Assembly: GCA_013400155.1 (NCBI GenBank) | Contig: VXBM01001575.1 | Span: forward strand, 58,950-122,949 | Direction of reading: 5' to 3' | DNA: 64,000 nucleotides | Source of the DNA: Helopsaltes ochotensis | Lineage: Eukaryota; Chordata; Aves; Passeriformes; Locustellidae | Shown here: positions 10,831-24,800 of the stretch, piece by piece | Layout of the letters: every line of letters starts with the position of its first letter | Position numbering within the stretch: the stretch's first letter is position 1 | The notes under the pieces: generated by a model | Told to the model about the DNA's origin: nothing | The model's database searches: none | What the model saw: the letters and a program-made list of their open reading frames with translations, nothing else | Made by a program: the position numbers and the translations under genes

Positions 10831-12073
10831 CTGGACTCAAATAGTATGAAGTGATTGACTGCTAACCATGTCTCCTGGTCAGCTTAGAACCTTATCTGCC
10901 AAATCTTTGCCTCACTATCAGGATGTTGATTTGGGATTGCTAAACCAGGTTGAGTTTTAGCATAATTCAACACCAAAACCTGCATGTGGTGCCTCAGCCC
11001 ATCAGTGACAGCTTTGCAAACAGGATATTTTCCAAGTTTTTACCTTCCCACCAAAAGTACCAGGGAATTGTCTCCCCACACCCTGGACATTACAACATAC
11101 TCTGTTTATATACCCTGTTTGCAGCACTCTCGGTCAACAGAGTTCCTTAGGGTTTCTTTGTGGCCGTGGATGTGGGCACCTTAATATAATGTGAGAAAAC
11201 ACATTTTGCTTCTCCCTGGGAGTAAGACAGAAAAGTCAGAGTAGTCTTCAAGTAGAAGGGCAAAGAGCAGAACGAGGCAATTTTCCAAAGGCAGATCTGA
11301 AACAGAGAATAACCTACAGTCAGTATATTTTTGGCCAACTTCCAGTAGCTACTTAAACTCACTTCAGAGCATCATGAAGAAAACATGGGAAAAAAAGAAA
11401 TTTTGAGGATGTCCTATTGTCTTCAACATGCTTAATAAAAATTGAGGAAGACATATTGTGATATGTTCTATGATGTAAGACTGAAGTCAAAATTAAATTA
11501 TGGAAACCAGTATGTGAAGCAGAGAGAACTAGAAAAGTATATAGAGATCTAGAAATAATCTAGAGAAATATAGCTTACACAGAATTGGTGGCATAGACTA
11601 TATCTAGAGTCATACAATTTTTATAGTCAGCATTGCTAAAACATTAGAATCACTGCACAACTCAAAAAGCATAACGAATGTTTAATATGTCATACTCTAT
11701 TCCATGACAAAAAAGAAAAATTACTTTCTTTGAAAGACACAATGATAATTAAAGAGGTCAGATGTTTTTCCACAGTTTACCAATTAATCAATGTTAGTTT
11801 CATGCCCTAATGTTGACCTTTTTGGTCATTCACAAGGAAAACTCTGAGATCTAATGAAAAAGCAAAAAAAGCTTATCTATATAATCTCTTATATTCTAAG
11901 TTTAACATATAAACATGGAATATGTGAAATGCCAAAACATTTAAAAGTCGGTAATCTAATTTTTGTCTCTGAGAACTTCCACAAAGTTCAGCACCTGAGT
12001 ATTATGAGTTCAAAATAACAACAACAACAATTATAATAATAATAGAAATAATAATAGTGTAATATTTTCAAGG
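10831..12073. other. Intergenic DNA, no recognised element
   Basis: The stretch 10831-11200 is less AT-rich, with overlapping 66-codon plus-strand frames of no recognisable family. On the minus strand GTATATAAACAG (about 11120-11109) is TATA-like. The rest is AT-rich and featureless, ending in an AAC/AAT-rich tract (12014-12058). Confidence 0.4.
12014..12058. repeat. AAC/AAT trinucleotide-rich tract
   Basis: ACAACAACAACAA followed by interrupted ATAATAATA units. It lies just upstream of a CR1 terminus. Confidence 0.75.
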
Positions 12074-12310
12074 CATAAAATCATAAAATCAATCTATTTT
12101 GATTGGAAGGACCTCAAAGAACATCTCAATTCAACCCCCTGCTGTGAACAGGGACACCTTTCACCAGACCAGGTTGCTCAGAACCCCATCCAGCCTGGCC
12201 CTGAGCACTTCCAGGGATGGGGCAGCCACAGCTTCTCTGGGCTAAATCTTCACTTCCTCACTACTCTCACAGTAAAGAATTTCTTCCTAACAGGCAACCT
12301 AAATCTTTAA
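12074..12310 (-). mobile_element. CR1 LINE 3' end
   Basis: An antisense CR1 3' end. It opens with the reverse complement of the terminal octamers (AAAATCATAAAATCAAT, about 12078). It continues through 'AACCCCCTGCTGTGAACAGG', 'CCAGGTTGCTCAGAACCCC' and 'CATCCAGCCTGGCCCTGAGC'. It is 5'-truncated at about 12310. Confidence 0.9.
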
Positions 12311-15300
12311 AATCATAATGTTTCTCTTCACAGTATTTTATTTTGGATGTTTACAGTCTTTAATTTTTTTTCTAGATTGTTGCTGCATCTGTGATGATAA
12401 ATTTAGCAGAAAAAACCAAACAAATATTCCCTCCCCAGTAATTTGGTTGAGATAATCCTGGTTATCTGGGCAAAAGGAGCTATAAACCTAAAATGATTTC
12501 TGACATCCCCTACAGGATAATTATGTTTATTTTAGGGAATTTTTTCCAGGACAAAAGCAATAAAAAAATAAATAAAACAATCTCTAAATTTTATACAGAA
12601 AAAATGTACTGTTCTAACATTGTCCAGAACACTTTTATATGCCTTCATTTACTTTAAAATGAAAGAAGCAGTGGGACTTTTTTTTTCCTTTATCATGTGC
12701 TGCATTTAAGATTAATAAATGAGAAATTTTCCTGGTAGTAAAAGTAGAATTTCCAGTTGATTCAGTGTTCACACACCAAAAGTGTCTGAAAAACTGTTTC
12801 CTGTACACAGTAAATACTTACCCAAGCTTTTCAAGAAGAACTTTTTAAATTTGCCACTGCCAAAGTTCATTAATCACTCTGTAGGATTTTTTTTCCTAAA
12901 TTCAGTCTAATATTGTCTGTATTTCTTTGTGGTGTTATGAACATCAGAAAGTAGAAATTGTTATTAACACCAATTATTGAATCTTCACTGGAGCACAATG
13001 AATATATATCTCTGACTTTAAAAATTATTTTTTAAACATAATTAATTCTTCCATCAAAAATATTTTTCAAGTAAAGAAGTCTTGATAATTATCTACTGAA
13101 AATTTAAAGTTTTAGACAGATATAAATACTAAGATGATGAACCTATGATATTTGAATCAAAATCAGCAAATGATACAACATTCAATACAATGTGAATAAT
13201 GAATGTACCTTTTTCTTCCTCTTCTCAGGAAGCATTTTCAGTGTTGCTGAAGAAGCTTCCACTCTTTGAAAAAATGTAATTAGAAAAAATATTTAAGAAG
13301 TAATTAAGGAGTGACTGTATGTAGAAATGAAAGTTGTTTTTAAAGTTATCTTAAAGTGTACTTTTCTTCTCAATGTAACAAAATAAATTCAGCATTATTC
13401 AGTCTTTTGGGAGAATCAACTGTTTGATAGTAAAAAATAAAGAAAATGAAAACCATTTTCTATATTTGTATTCAAGTTTTCCATGTGGTAAATGGTCAAA
13501 AGTCTAGATGTAAAAGTTAAAGTGAAAATTTTAGAAATTCATCAATTATATAATTTGAAAAACAGGTGTTTATATCTCTAGAGGAAAAAGGTACCTTTTA
13601 AAGCAGACTATTTGGTGTCTTACTTTTTGTGCTTCTTTGGTTAAATATGTTAATATCTGTATTTATTGTCAAACCCAGTAATTGCGGGCACGTTTATGAC
13701 TGGTAAATTTATCAGCCATTGGTCTCCTTTACTTCAGGTATATATTTTTCTCTCTCAGTAGTCTGAGAATATTTTGTTTATCCTCAGAATCTGTATGCTT
13801 CTTCCAAACTCACATGAAATTTAATGACAATTTTTTCAAAAACTTAAGGAATCTTGTACTGTGCCATAAATGTGTTGGGAATTTCTAAAATAAATTATTC
13901 AGGTGTTTCTATTGTATAGATTTCAACAGAAATTTAAGCCTGTATGTAGGAGTTAGACTTTAAATATAATTATTTGTTGGTCTACAAATATGAGTAATTC
14001 CAAAATAAGGTAAAATTACATTAAAAATCAATATTATCCAAAATTACAAATAATAATATGTATAACTTGAATAATATAATCTTGCTATAGCAATGCAATT
14101 ATGTGCAAGTGACAGAGTTAAAAAAAAATCTTGAAGGATAATTTGAAAACTAAATTTGAAGCCATATCCTCATTACTTTCATATTTTCAAGAAAAGTCTT
14201 GTTATAACAGTCAAGGTTTTATGTAAAATCCTGGATATAAAGTTCAAATGTTAAATTCCATTCTTTGCACTACAGAACTTATATTGATTTAAAATGGAGT
14301 TTCCATTTCATTTTGAACATATAATATTTCATCACTTTTACTGTGATATCCATTAGGAAACAGAAAAATTTCAACTTGTCAGCAACAAATATGTGGATAT
14401 GTAAATAAGATTTATTTCTACACATACATATATATTTGTATATAAATATACAAATATATTTGTATATTTGTATATAAAAGTTGCTGCAGATGTTTTACAC
14501 ATATGGTTTATGTTCTCATTTTAAAATATAATGAAAGAGTGTAAATTTAAAAAAAAATAAAAAGATGACCATGTATAATAAAATATAGACCCCTGAGAAA
14601 TTTTATTATCTAACATAAAGTACTTGAGATTTTAAACTCCTTTTTTTTAGTACAGTCTCAGCCCATGTCTAATTAAAGAAAAATTTTATTGGAATATTTT
14701 GCTTTTGTTTGGCTTTTGTCTGTAAGGTATAACAGTGTTACAGAATAAAGCACATTCAATAAATAGTTGATACTGCGACTATTCATTGCTACAGGTCACT
14801 ACATCTTCTGGAAATTATTCCATAAGGATGCAGTGGTATTTCCTGTCAATATGATATATACAGATTCTGGATTAAAACTAGTTTAATACTTACAGGTTTT
14901 GTTAAAGACTCCATTCCACATCATTGAATATGTGTTTAATTTATTGTAAGAGATTTAAACAAGCAAATTTGGTGGCATTTCTACTTCCAAGACTTTGAGT
15001 CATATAATTTCTTCTTTTCTAACCCACAGGTGAAGCTAACATAATTTGACTCTATACATAAAGAGATTTTATTTTAAAGCAACATATTAGAAAATCAAGA
15101 AGCTTATCTAAATAATTTCCAGCTAAAAGCTCCAGCTAATAATTGGGCTAGGAAACTAATCCAGAACTAATTTACAGTATTCAGAGTTCTTATACTCATT
15201 TGATCAATATAAAAAGACACAGTTAATACCAGCAGGAATAACAGGACCAACAGGCAGTAAACCTTGTGAGATTGTTTGGATTCTGTGCTAGGAAAAAAAT

Positions 15301-16567
15301 AATTTAAAAAAACAACTCTTCTCACCTCTGTGGTTCCTGATCAATAAAAGTTAATGTCCTGGTGCTGCATTCACTACAGAGCTTTTCGGAGACCGCTCTA
15401 TACAGTTCTTCAAGGACATTTCATGGCAGTCTAAATACTTATATCCTATTTAATTTTCCATGGCTCAGAGCTGAGAGTAGCACTTGCATTGACAATGTTA
15501 GCAGGAAGGGAGCCTCCGTCTACATACCATAAAATGCCTTTGTGGAGGTTGGTGGTGGTCTCAATGAGAAGCTTTCTTCTTAACATCTGGAAAATGGAAA
15601 TATGCAGCACATATTGTCTTAGAGTTTGGAGAAGAATATTTGCAGTCTTTTCTTTCTGTTTCGTAAATTTTAGTGGGAAAGAACTGTGGATTTTCTTGAT
15701 TTGGTTTTAATAATTGCCTTGAAAACTTGATTACACTAAGCAAGTTCAAGGACAGAAGCCCTGCAGGAAGTGATGCTCTGACAATTTTCATTTCCTCTTC
15801 AGGTTCATTGCTGGATGTGAAAAGGACTTTGAGCCTCTAAGATTACTTTTACCATTAAACTGAGAGCTTCTTAGGACCAAATTAGGGAATATCCATCTTC
15901 ATTAAAGTATCCCCATATTCTAAATGTGGTGGTCTTGCATGTGCATTTTGAATTCTTTAAGCAAATAAATAAAATTTATGTCAAGAATTGCTTTATATAC
16001 TTAAGTATTTTAAATAAATACCTTTTTTTTTAATGTCTACAAATACTGCATGTCAAAATCGTGAAACATTACAGAAAACTTCAGATATGATCAAAGTACA
16101 AATGCTTGTGACACCTACTTTAAGTGATTTCTCCTGATTAAGAGTATATTATTTCATGAGCAGAAGATGCCATAAATATTACTGAAGTTAAACTGGAGTG
16201 TAATGAAGATTTGCCGACAAGTGCTCTGGAACTTTAAGATCTACTTCTTTCCCAAAACTATTTTTCTCTGCAGATCTTTCAGAGCTTACATTATCTGCTT
16301 ACTTCATGGGCAGGTTCTCACTCCTTATTCCCTCCCCTCTCTGCTCTCAACCCCGGCACGTCTGCTTCCATTCTGATGGCCAGATCACACTTTCCACAGT
16401 ATAGTTCTCCATTACTGAATGAAAAAATTAATAATAGCGAATTCATTGCCAGATGTTCTCCCTCCTTATTTTCCTTTATTTTTATTTAGAAAACAAAAAA
16501 CTCACCACCAGAAGGCAACTTCCGTAGAGGCAGCAAGGCCTATAGGTGTGAAGGACATTGATTTAAG
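12311..16567. other. Long AT-rich stretch with no recognised element
   Basis: About 4.2 kb. A strong pyrimidine tract ends in CAG at 13228, without a good donor nearby. One 13-bp inverted repeat lies at 14430-14459. The short frames at 15489-15710 and 15561-15791 have no recognisable features. I see nothing else to annotate. Confidence 0.45.
14430..14459. repeat. AT-rich perfect inverted repeat, 13-bp arms, 4-nt loop
   Basis: Arms 14430-14442 and 14447-14459 are exact reverse complements around TAAA. Simple AT composition makes this easy to form by chance. Confidence 0.75.
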
Positions 16568-16752
16568 TTGTTTTGTTTTGTTTTGTTTTGTTTTGTTTTG
16601 TTTTGTTTTGTTTTGTTTTGTTTTGTTTTGTTTTGTTTTGTTTTGTTTTGTTTTGTTTTGTTNGTTTTGTTTTGTTTTGTTTTGTTTTGTTTTGTTTTGT
16701 TTTGTTTTGTTTTGTTTTGTTTTGTTTTGTTTTGTTTTGTTTTGTTTTGTTG
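16568..16752. repeat. (TTTTG)n pentanucleotide microsatellite, 185 bp
   Basis: Perfect TTTTG units with one N at 16663, 95 bases from the left edge and 89 from the right. The unit holding the N is one base short (TTNG), so the phase shifts there. All frames through it (FCFVL repeats) are artefacts. Confidence 0.97.
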
Positions 16753-18590
16753 GGAATGTGCTTATCAAGGGGTTTCCTGCTTTTGGCTTTTGTGAACCAG
16801 GGGCCATCATTAACATCACAGTTACTTGATATTTTATATAACAGAAAAAATTAAAAATATTACAAAAAATCTTCATTTTGACCCCAAGCAAATTATAGGA
16901 AGTAGTCAGATATTTTACACTATAATTTCCATGAATTTATTAACTCAGAAGAACAGTGTGGGTTTTTTTCCTTTTCAGTAATTAAGTTCCACCACAGGTT
17001 TTTTCAAATCACAGCTGAATTCAGATGCTGATAGACCCAATTCAATATGGACTATTTTCCAATGCAACAGCAGTCATACTGTTGCCAGAAATTAAGACAT
17101 GATGTAAATTCCCCAATCCCTGAGAGACAGAACTTATTAAATATTAATATTTTATTGCATAATGATTTTCACTTTAAATACCAGCTTAAAAATTAGTTGT
17201 TCTGCAACATTTTTGCTTGAAATTTCTTGATGTTTCAATTTCATTTTTGGAGCAGACTAGAACCTCATTTTTGATTTAAATTTGATTCTTCATTTTCAAC
17301 CAAAAAAGTACTTATTTTGTCACAGGTATTAGGAAGTAGCCAATTGTTCATAATACAAAGTAATAAAAATGTATACATGCTGTCAGTATGGCAATAAGCA
17401 GAATTCAGGTATTTGCAAGAAAGTTACTAAAGGACTATCTTAATAAACTAGTTTAATAAAAATGCCCTTGGTTAGATTTCACTGTTTACATCAGAAAAAA
17501 TGCATGTTTTAAAATCCCTTCCATTTTTCCATGTTTCTAATGACAATAATTTCATTAACTTTTAAATTGATAGACTGAAATGATATTATTTCTCTCGGTA
17601 AATTAAGCTGCTAGAATTCTATAATTATAAATTATAATGATTACATCTCCTTGCAAGCATAAAGAAAAACAGGATCCCTATTATATCCCATTACTGTATT
17701 TTGGGAAGACAAAAAACTGAAACCTACAACTGTTTGTTGTAAACACATTAAAACACAGTTTCCATCCTTTCTAACTTATCTCTCTTTTAATGACTGCTTT
17801 ATCTCACCCATCCCATGAAATAGTAACCTGTTAATACAGTGAAAAAAGCTCCAATGATTTACATTGAAGTTTCTATTGTCATTGACTGGAACTGAAAACT
17901 ATTGCCTTCTCACACACATGATTGTCAGTAACAAAATAATTGCACAAACAAATAAATGTGCTTCCTACAATGTGGAATTTTGTTTGGATTTTTTTTGAGC
18001 ATAATAAGTCATTCTTTAGACTTTCAACTCCATTGCAATTGTTATGGTGTCATAAACAAAAGGATACTGACACTTAAAGAAATTTGGTTGGTAGCAGACT
18101 TAGAAATTTAGCCAGCAATATCCCTTTATTCTACAACTATAACTTGATAGAAGTGATAGTGGAAACAGTATATTTAATTTTAAAGAAATGTACCTTATTT
18201 CTCCTACATTTAACCCATGGCCCATCCCATGCACCATGAATGTATCTCTATGGCAGTAAGTTGCAGGGTGAAGAAGCAAGACAGAGGGAAAAGGAGACAG
18301 ACTAAAACAAACCAGTAATATAAACAGACTGAAAAAACACAGTAAAATACATATAATTCTTAGTCACATAAAGAATTAATGGGTTTCTTTTTTTAACTTG
18401 ATTGTCAAAAACCAAAATCACACAGAAAAAACTGAAGGACTTTTCTTCACATCCATATTTATGCATATTTCCATCAGGCATCCTCTGGATGCTGAAGGAT
18501 ATAGATATGAATCCAGTTGTTACTGACATCGTCTCTTTCACAGAGGATGGCATATTCCATTGTATTTGAGCAAGACATTTAATAGATTCT
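16753..18590. other. Intergenic AT-rich DNA
   Basis: Unique-looking AT-rich sequence. No gene, RNA or mobile element recognised. Confidence 0.5.
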
Positions 18591-18741
18591 ACAAAAAAAA
18601 CCCAAAAAACCAAAAAAAACCAAAACAAACAAACAAAACAAACAAACAAAAAAAACCAAAACAAAAAACAAAAAACAAACAAACAAAAAAACCAAAAAAA
18701 AACCCACCAAAAAACCCACAAAAACCCACAAAAACACAAAG
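18591..18741. repeat. A-rich AAAAC/AAACC degenerate repeat
   Basis: About 150 bases made almost only of A and C in AAAAC, AAAC and AAAACCC units. The 156-codon minus-strand frame across it owes most of its length to the lack of stop codons in this tract and is not a gene. Confidence 0.9.
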
Positions 18742-19924
18742 ACATAAAAAGACATCCATTTAGGCATTTCATAAAATAACAACTATATCACAGAGTTTTT
18801 AAAGAAAAGCAGATTTTTTTTCTGATGTAGGTCTGTACAAATCCATCCATCTAAACACTGTTTTACAAAGATTGTAGGTTACTTTCTAATGGGGAAAAGA
18901 AAATTGAATTTTATCTAAATCTCATCTAACTAAGCAAATGAAAGGTACTGTTTTTGGGAGAATAGGTTCTCTCCCGTTTGATGTTTTATCTTCACGCCTG
19001 ACCTTCAGTGCATTTTGAAACATCTGCACCTGGCAGTTAGAACAGAACAGGCTTCTGGCATAAACCAGTTTCATGACAACTTTCAGCCTGAGTTAAAATC
19101 ACCTCTATTAGCAATCTTTTCAAATGTTAGACCAAATAGAAAAGATATACGACCAAACAAAACATTTAAAAGTACAGAAAAGATTGCTGAGATTTACTGG
19201 TCACATCAGCCTTCCACCTGTGTTGGGCTTCTTCCCACTATGTGTTAATCAAGCCAGTGGTTTTAAGGACAAAAGTGTATTTTTGGTAAGGCAAAGAGAC
19301 TTTGAACAATAAATCGGAACACATGCCAAAATTAGAGGAGGGAGAAATGACGAGCTATGGAAAATAGAGAGGCTGAACATAAACTGTACTTGACAGGCGG
19401 GTTATAGTTATTGTGTTCATGACTTCAGTGCAATTTTGCAAGTGATAAAAGGAAATAGTTCTGGCATGATTGAAATTACAAGAACATCTGCCACAAAGAA
19501 ACAAAACAAAACAAAATAAACCAAACCCAACAAGACCTTCAAAGATGTCTTTTTTTAGAAGACTGTAGTTAAGCTACTGAATAGGACTTGATCGGTACAT
19601 AGACTTTGTGTTATTCATTGCAGATGTAAGCCTAACTCATAATTAACCATTCATAAATTTAGATTTATACATACTAGTTTAGTCATTCCTGCTAATCTTT
19701 TGCTGGATTTTGAATTCAGGTGGCAAATGGCACACTGTGCCAGCTTTGGCATTCTGTAGCTATCCTCTCTTTCATAATGACATATTAGTTTTGTGCATGT
19801 ACTAGCACCAAGGAGCTTCTTAAAAATTATTTAGTTTTAAATAATATTTGGTGGGTAAATATATTGGTTAAATATCTTCAAATGAACCACCAGCAGAATG
19901 GCATTTTATGAATAGTGTGCTAGA
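18742..19924. other. Intergenic AT-rich DNA
   Basis: Contains a short AAAAC tract at about 19500-19520. Nothing else recognised. Confidence 0.5.
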
Positions 19925-20205
19925 TCATAGAATCATAGAATGCCCTGGGCTGGAAAGATTGTCTTGTTCCAACCCCCTGCCACGGGCAGGGACACTTTCC
20001 ACAGGACCAGGTTGCTCAGAGCCCCATTCAACCTGGCCTTGAACACTTCTAGGGACGGGACATCCACAGCTTCTGAGAGCAACCTGTGCCAGGGCCCCAC
20101 CCCCCTCACAGGGAAGAATATTTTCCTAATATCTGATGTAAACATGCTCTGTCAGTTTGAAGTCATTCCCTCTTGTCCTGTCACTACATGCTCTTGTAAA
20201 TTCAT
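19925..20205 (-). mobile_element. CR1 LINE 3' end
   Basis: An antisense CR1 3' end with well-preserved terminal octamers (TCATAGAATCATAGAAT, 19925-19941). Then come 'CCAACCCCCTGCCACGGGCA' and the 'TGAAGTCATTCCCTCTTGTC' block. It is truncated near 20205. This is one of the least diverged CR1 copies in the window. The 98-codon plus-strand frame within it is antisense repeat. Confidence 0.93.
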
Positions 20206-20389
20206 TTTGCATACCCACTATAGAAAGTTAACTTAGAAATAAAATATCATTAAATATTCGTTGTTGCTGCTTGGAAGACTCTAGATATTGTGCATTTTTC
20301 TGCATTCTTTAATAAAAAAATATCAGAAATGGTGAGGATCATATTCCGGGTCCTTGACCTTGTTTAAAAATCTGTTGTAAAATACTAAA

Positions 20390-20391
<2 letters not shown>

Positions 20392-20425
<34 letters not shown>
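20392..20425. repeat. (TA)n microsatellite
   Basis: About 16 uninterrupted TA units. Confidence 0.95.
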
Positions 20426-20428
<3 letters not shown>

Positions 20429-21654
20429 TTAAAATTAAGGCAAACAAAAAGTGCAATTTATTTCTAGATTAAAAAAAAAGTTGTAAAAAATTTCTTACAG
20501 ACCTTCTACATACAGAGTTTGAAAGTATTAAATATAACAAGCCTTGGCACAGATACTAAAGGACTGCTTGGAGTTAACACCTTTGATTTTAATACTGCAA
20601 AGTTAATTTCTTTTTTTGTTTTTTTCTTTTTGGAGGGGGTGGAGGGCAGACTGAGGGGAAGAAAAGAGCACAGAACTGAAGATGCCAAAGAAATTGAAGT
20701 CACATTGATTTTGCTTTACATGTGTGTGAGATTTTGAACAGTTGACAGACAGGAAAATATGACCAGGGAAAATACAGAAAAATACAAAAAGTTGCAACAA
20801 AATTTTAGAAACATTACTATTCCAGACAGATTTTTAATAGCCTCCTTTTTCTAGAAATAGAAAACTTTGTTTATAGAACCAATCTAAATGTCAATTATTC
20901 ATGTAATAATACGACACATAGTATATTATCAGTCAGGGGAAAACAGGAATTGGTAAGAAGTTGGAGAAGATGCCAGCAAAAAGTGCCAACAAGTTGACAG
21001 GAGAGCTCTGATAAAAGATGGAGATCATTAGTACAGTTTCCCAAGAAGTTTCCCAGATGTAGTTGAAATTTTATTTAGTATCTTTGGAAAAAAAAAAAAA
21101 AAAGACATATGCAGAGTGCGTGTATGTGCTGTGTTGTGTGTCCACTTGGTCTGTCCCATCTCTGGCACAGAGGCAAAATGTGCCAATAGGAAGCATCATC
21201 AATACCCTCCAGGATCAAAGGACAACCTTAAATCTGGCGTTTCAGGACCTTGACTCCTGGAGTAACAGCAATGCAATAGCGTGAAAACTACCAGGGTGTG
21301 TATTTATGCACTGAAACTAACAAGAAAAATTTCTGATCTATGATGAATACTCATAATGTAGAAATGACAGAAGATGGAGATTTAATATACTGTTTCATCC
21401 CCAAATGATTATAAAATACCAACATATTGCAACAACACATAGGTGAATTTAATCTTATAATGCATCAGAAGAGAATTTTCTAGTTTAAATCCTTGGAGTG
21501 TGAATTAGACAGTTATGCTTAAATATGTGGTCTTCTGAGTCTATGTTACAGGATAAAAACACAAGAATATAAATTATCTATTTTTTTTTTAAGAAAATAT
21601 AATTTTTTAACCAAAAGAAGAAATCAGGCTGTGTTATGGAAGTTTCATTAGCTA
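20426..21654. other. Intergenic AT-rich DNA
   Basis: Contains a 15-base A run near 21089. No gene or mobile element recognised. Confidence 0.5.
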
Positions 21655-21892
21655 GCATATCACTTGGGACCCACTGTCAGCTGGGCTCAGCTGTATCCTG
21701 TTCCAGCTCCCTGTGCACCCCCAGTCTACTCCCTGGTGGGGCGGGATGAGGGGCAGAAACGTTGTTGGCTCTCTAAAAGTTATGACAAAAATATCCTCTG
21801 GTTATCAGTGTTGTTTTCAGCACAGATACAAAACACAGCCCAAACTGGTTACTATGATGAATATTAACTCTATCCCAGCCAAAAGCAGCACA
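21655..21892 (-). mobile_element. Endogenous retrovirus LTR fragment (same family as 3951-4502)
   Basis: The U3 part of the same LTR family, sense on minus. Its right edge is a clean family terminus (AAAAGCAGCACA ending at 21892). The 'GGTTATCAGTGTTGTTTTCA' and 'ATGAATATTAACTCTATCCC' blocks match the equivalent parts of the 3951-4502 copy. The left edge stops near 21655, before the TATA/R/U5 part, so promoter core and polyadenylation signal are missing. No target duplication can be tested on a broken copy. Confidence 0.75.
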
Positions 21893-24800
21893 TAAAAAGC
21901 CAGCATTTTTTTCTTTTTACTTTCTTAAGTGTGACAAATTAAAAGGAAACAACAGTATGGGATTAAATAATATCTAAGATTAAAAAAAAAACCAAACAAA
22001 AAAACCCTTCTTTTTTTTCTTAAGAAGGCAAAAAAAAGAAAGAAAAAGACACAACTTTTAAGATTTCGTGATTTTCCACATATATGGTACCCCAGATTGG
22101 TCATTTTTATATTCTGTGATAGGTAGGTGAAACAATGTAATGTTCACCAGTAATCCTTGCATGAAATAGCTGATTTGAAAGCTTTTAGAAATACTAAAAT
22201 GGCATGGTGGTCACAGCTGAGTTGCTACATCAAATAATTGCTTGTCTAGCTGGTAATATGGGGCTTGAATTAATTTTGTCCCACCTTGTAGTCATTTGGA
22301 TCTTATCCAATGAAATATCTGTGCTAGACCAAAGTGTTTCCAACTTTAAATGATACGAGTGGGAGCCAGGGATCATAGTTAACCTTGATGTCCTGCTTGT
22401 CAAAGTAAAAATGGTGGGCTTCTCAAACCATTGCACCTACTGCATTGTAATAAAGCAGGCAATTGTAATTTTATATGGAAATGGCACCAACCAGTACCAA
22501 TTTCACTAAGGAAGGTGTTGCTCTGTCACTCTTCTATTTGTGATTATTTCACCACTTCTCAGCACAAAACTTTTTGGTTTTGTGCAGTCTAACTTCCAAA
22601 CACATCATGCAGCATCAAGCAAATCGTCTTTGGGAAGCCTTCAGTTTACTAGGTTTCCATGGTAACTAAGTTATAATCGCCTAAAATAATGTATGAGTTT
22701 TGTCTTAAATATCTAATTTCCATAAAACTACTTTCATTACCATTAATTAAGTTGCAATCTTTTAATACTTTACCAATTATATTTCTTATCAACTTTGTCC
22801 AGAAGTTGTCTCATGCTAACTGGCTTAAATATTGTCTAACTCATCTTACATTTATTTTGAAATATGAAGATTAACTTCTTCTGCAAGTTGGAGTATTTCC
22901 AATGATTTTAAATATATCTATAGATGCAATCTGTGTCATAGAGTGTGTTTGGGCTGGTTTCATAAATCATTTCAGGTCAAGATGGGGGCACTTCTTTAAT
23001 TTCATCATTAAGTTAGTGTTTAATATCTTTATAGATAGTCACACATTAATTTGTTTTCATAACAAAACACTCAGATTTGTCATTAAACAGACTTTTCTGA
23101 GAGGTTAATTGGAGGGGAAGAGTGTTAAGTTGCACTATATTTTGCAATAGTTAGAAAAAGCGTAACAGCAGATTGCAAAGCCATAGCTCAGGAAGAGAGT
23201 GATAGATCTATATTTCAGAAAGAAAGGGTTTTTTTCCAAGTGAATTTAAACATACTGACAGTTTTTTCATTTGCAGTTGTCTGTCTGCATGAGTAAAAGA
23301 GAGGGGTTCTGGAAAATATAGGGGAAGCAAACTGAAAATTCTGAGAAGACTACAGATTTTTACCACTTTTTTGTATTGCTCTTAGAGAAATATTCTGTAT
23401 AATGTCAAAAAATTGACCTGAACAAAATCTCAATCTTATCTTCAAGTGGGAGAAAAAACAATAGGAAAAGAAATAAAATAATCAGAAATTTCTTATTTAA
23501 AAGGAAGATAAATATTTATTTGGTTGCTTCCAATTTTCAGTGTTCTGACATTTTTTCTTCCCTAAATTCAGTCCTAAATCACAGCTATAATATTTTAAAA
23601 CCAAATTGAAATAATTCCTGTTATGCTGATGTACCTCTATTCTAAACTTCTAGACTGCATGTGAATGTCAAAGAGTTTTTGATATTATAAATTTCAGTCT
23701 AGGTTTTATATGTTACCAATATATTATTTGATAATTTTCCTGTCAACAGAAAATAATAAACATATATGTATATACATATATATATATATAAATGGTTAAT
23801 TTTTTTAACCCAAGTATAAAACACTGTCCTTTTGTATAATTATTTTGTCCTAGACTATTGTAATTGAGAAGGAGGAAGTAAAATAAATTTAGCAAAGACA
23901 TATGTTGAAAAATAAGATAAGAGAAAAAATCCCAAAATCTATCTCCCCCACCTCCCCGTAAGAATTTTTCATAATATATAAGGAAGTTAGATAATCTATA
24001 CAAATTCCCTCTCAATGGCTCTGCTACTTAGATGTTGCAAACCAATGATAGTCTGTCGCCCTGGTTTTTCAGCCTTCTGATGTGTTTTCATTCTCGCAAC
24101 AAGTTTCTCACACTTCTAAGTATAAGCAGCAATTGTTTACATATTTTCATAAAAGAAGAGAGAAATGATAAATTGTTAGTTTACCCAATGGAATTGGAGA
24201 GGTGGCAACACTCTCAACCAATCCATACTTAGAATAAAATATATATATAATGGAGTCAAAATAAAGATCAGCCCTTCTTTGCTCTTCCACCTTCTGGGTG
24301 TCTGCGTCTCTTCCTTTGGCTGTGCTCAGTAGCAATAATAGTCCACTGAAAATACTTCAGCATCTCTACTAAAAGTTGAAAAAATTTTCCAACTTTCTTG
24401 GAATTCTTTTCCCTGACTCACTGCTTGTTCAGATTTATAAGCAAAAGGTGGGGATGTATTGCACAAAAACCTGAGAGTTGGCCACTTGTATTATTGAGCT
24501 CCGATTTCGAGTGACTGAATATGATTTCCATCACTGAATACTTTCTGGCTTATGAACACTATGTTAAAATTTATATCACTTTAGAGTTCCAGTGGGAAAA
24601 CTGTCATAGGTAATGCTAGTGTGGACTGTATATTGATGGATTTTGCACTTTCATCACATTAGCAATATTTCTGCGAGCATTTATCTTGCTGACAGTGACT
24701 TTGACAGTTAGAGACCCACTGTTGCACTTTCATTAAAACATCAAGCTGTTTTTCCTACCTGGTGGTCTGGAGAATCTGTGCATGTCTGCCTTGTAAATTA

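Noticed and set aside
16568..16752. (TTTTG)n as an interstitial telomere remnant
   Set aside because: Bird telomere repeats are TTAGGG; this pentamer is unrelated.
16419..16891. Frames of 129-136 codons on both strands with FCFVL or TKQNK repeats
   Set aside because: They are (TTTTG)n microsatellite translations.
18302..18772. 156-codon minus-strand frame
   Set aside because: Most of its length is the A/C-rich tract at 18591-18741, which cannot encode stops in this frame. No domain is visible.
20392..20425. TA-rich tracts as TATA promoters
   Set aside because: These are simple TA microsatellites without accompanying promoter context. The same holds for 23781-23790, 53038-53092 and 56492-56510.
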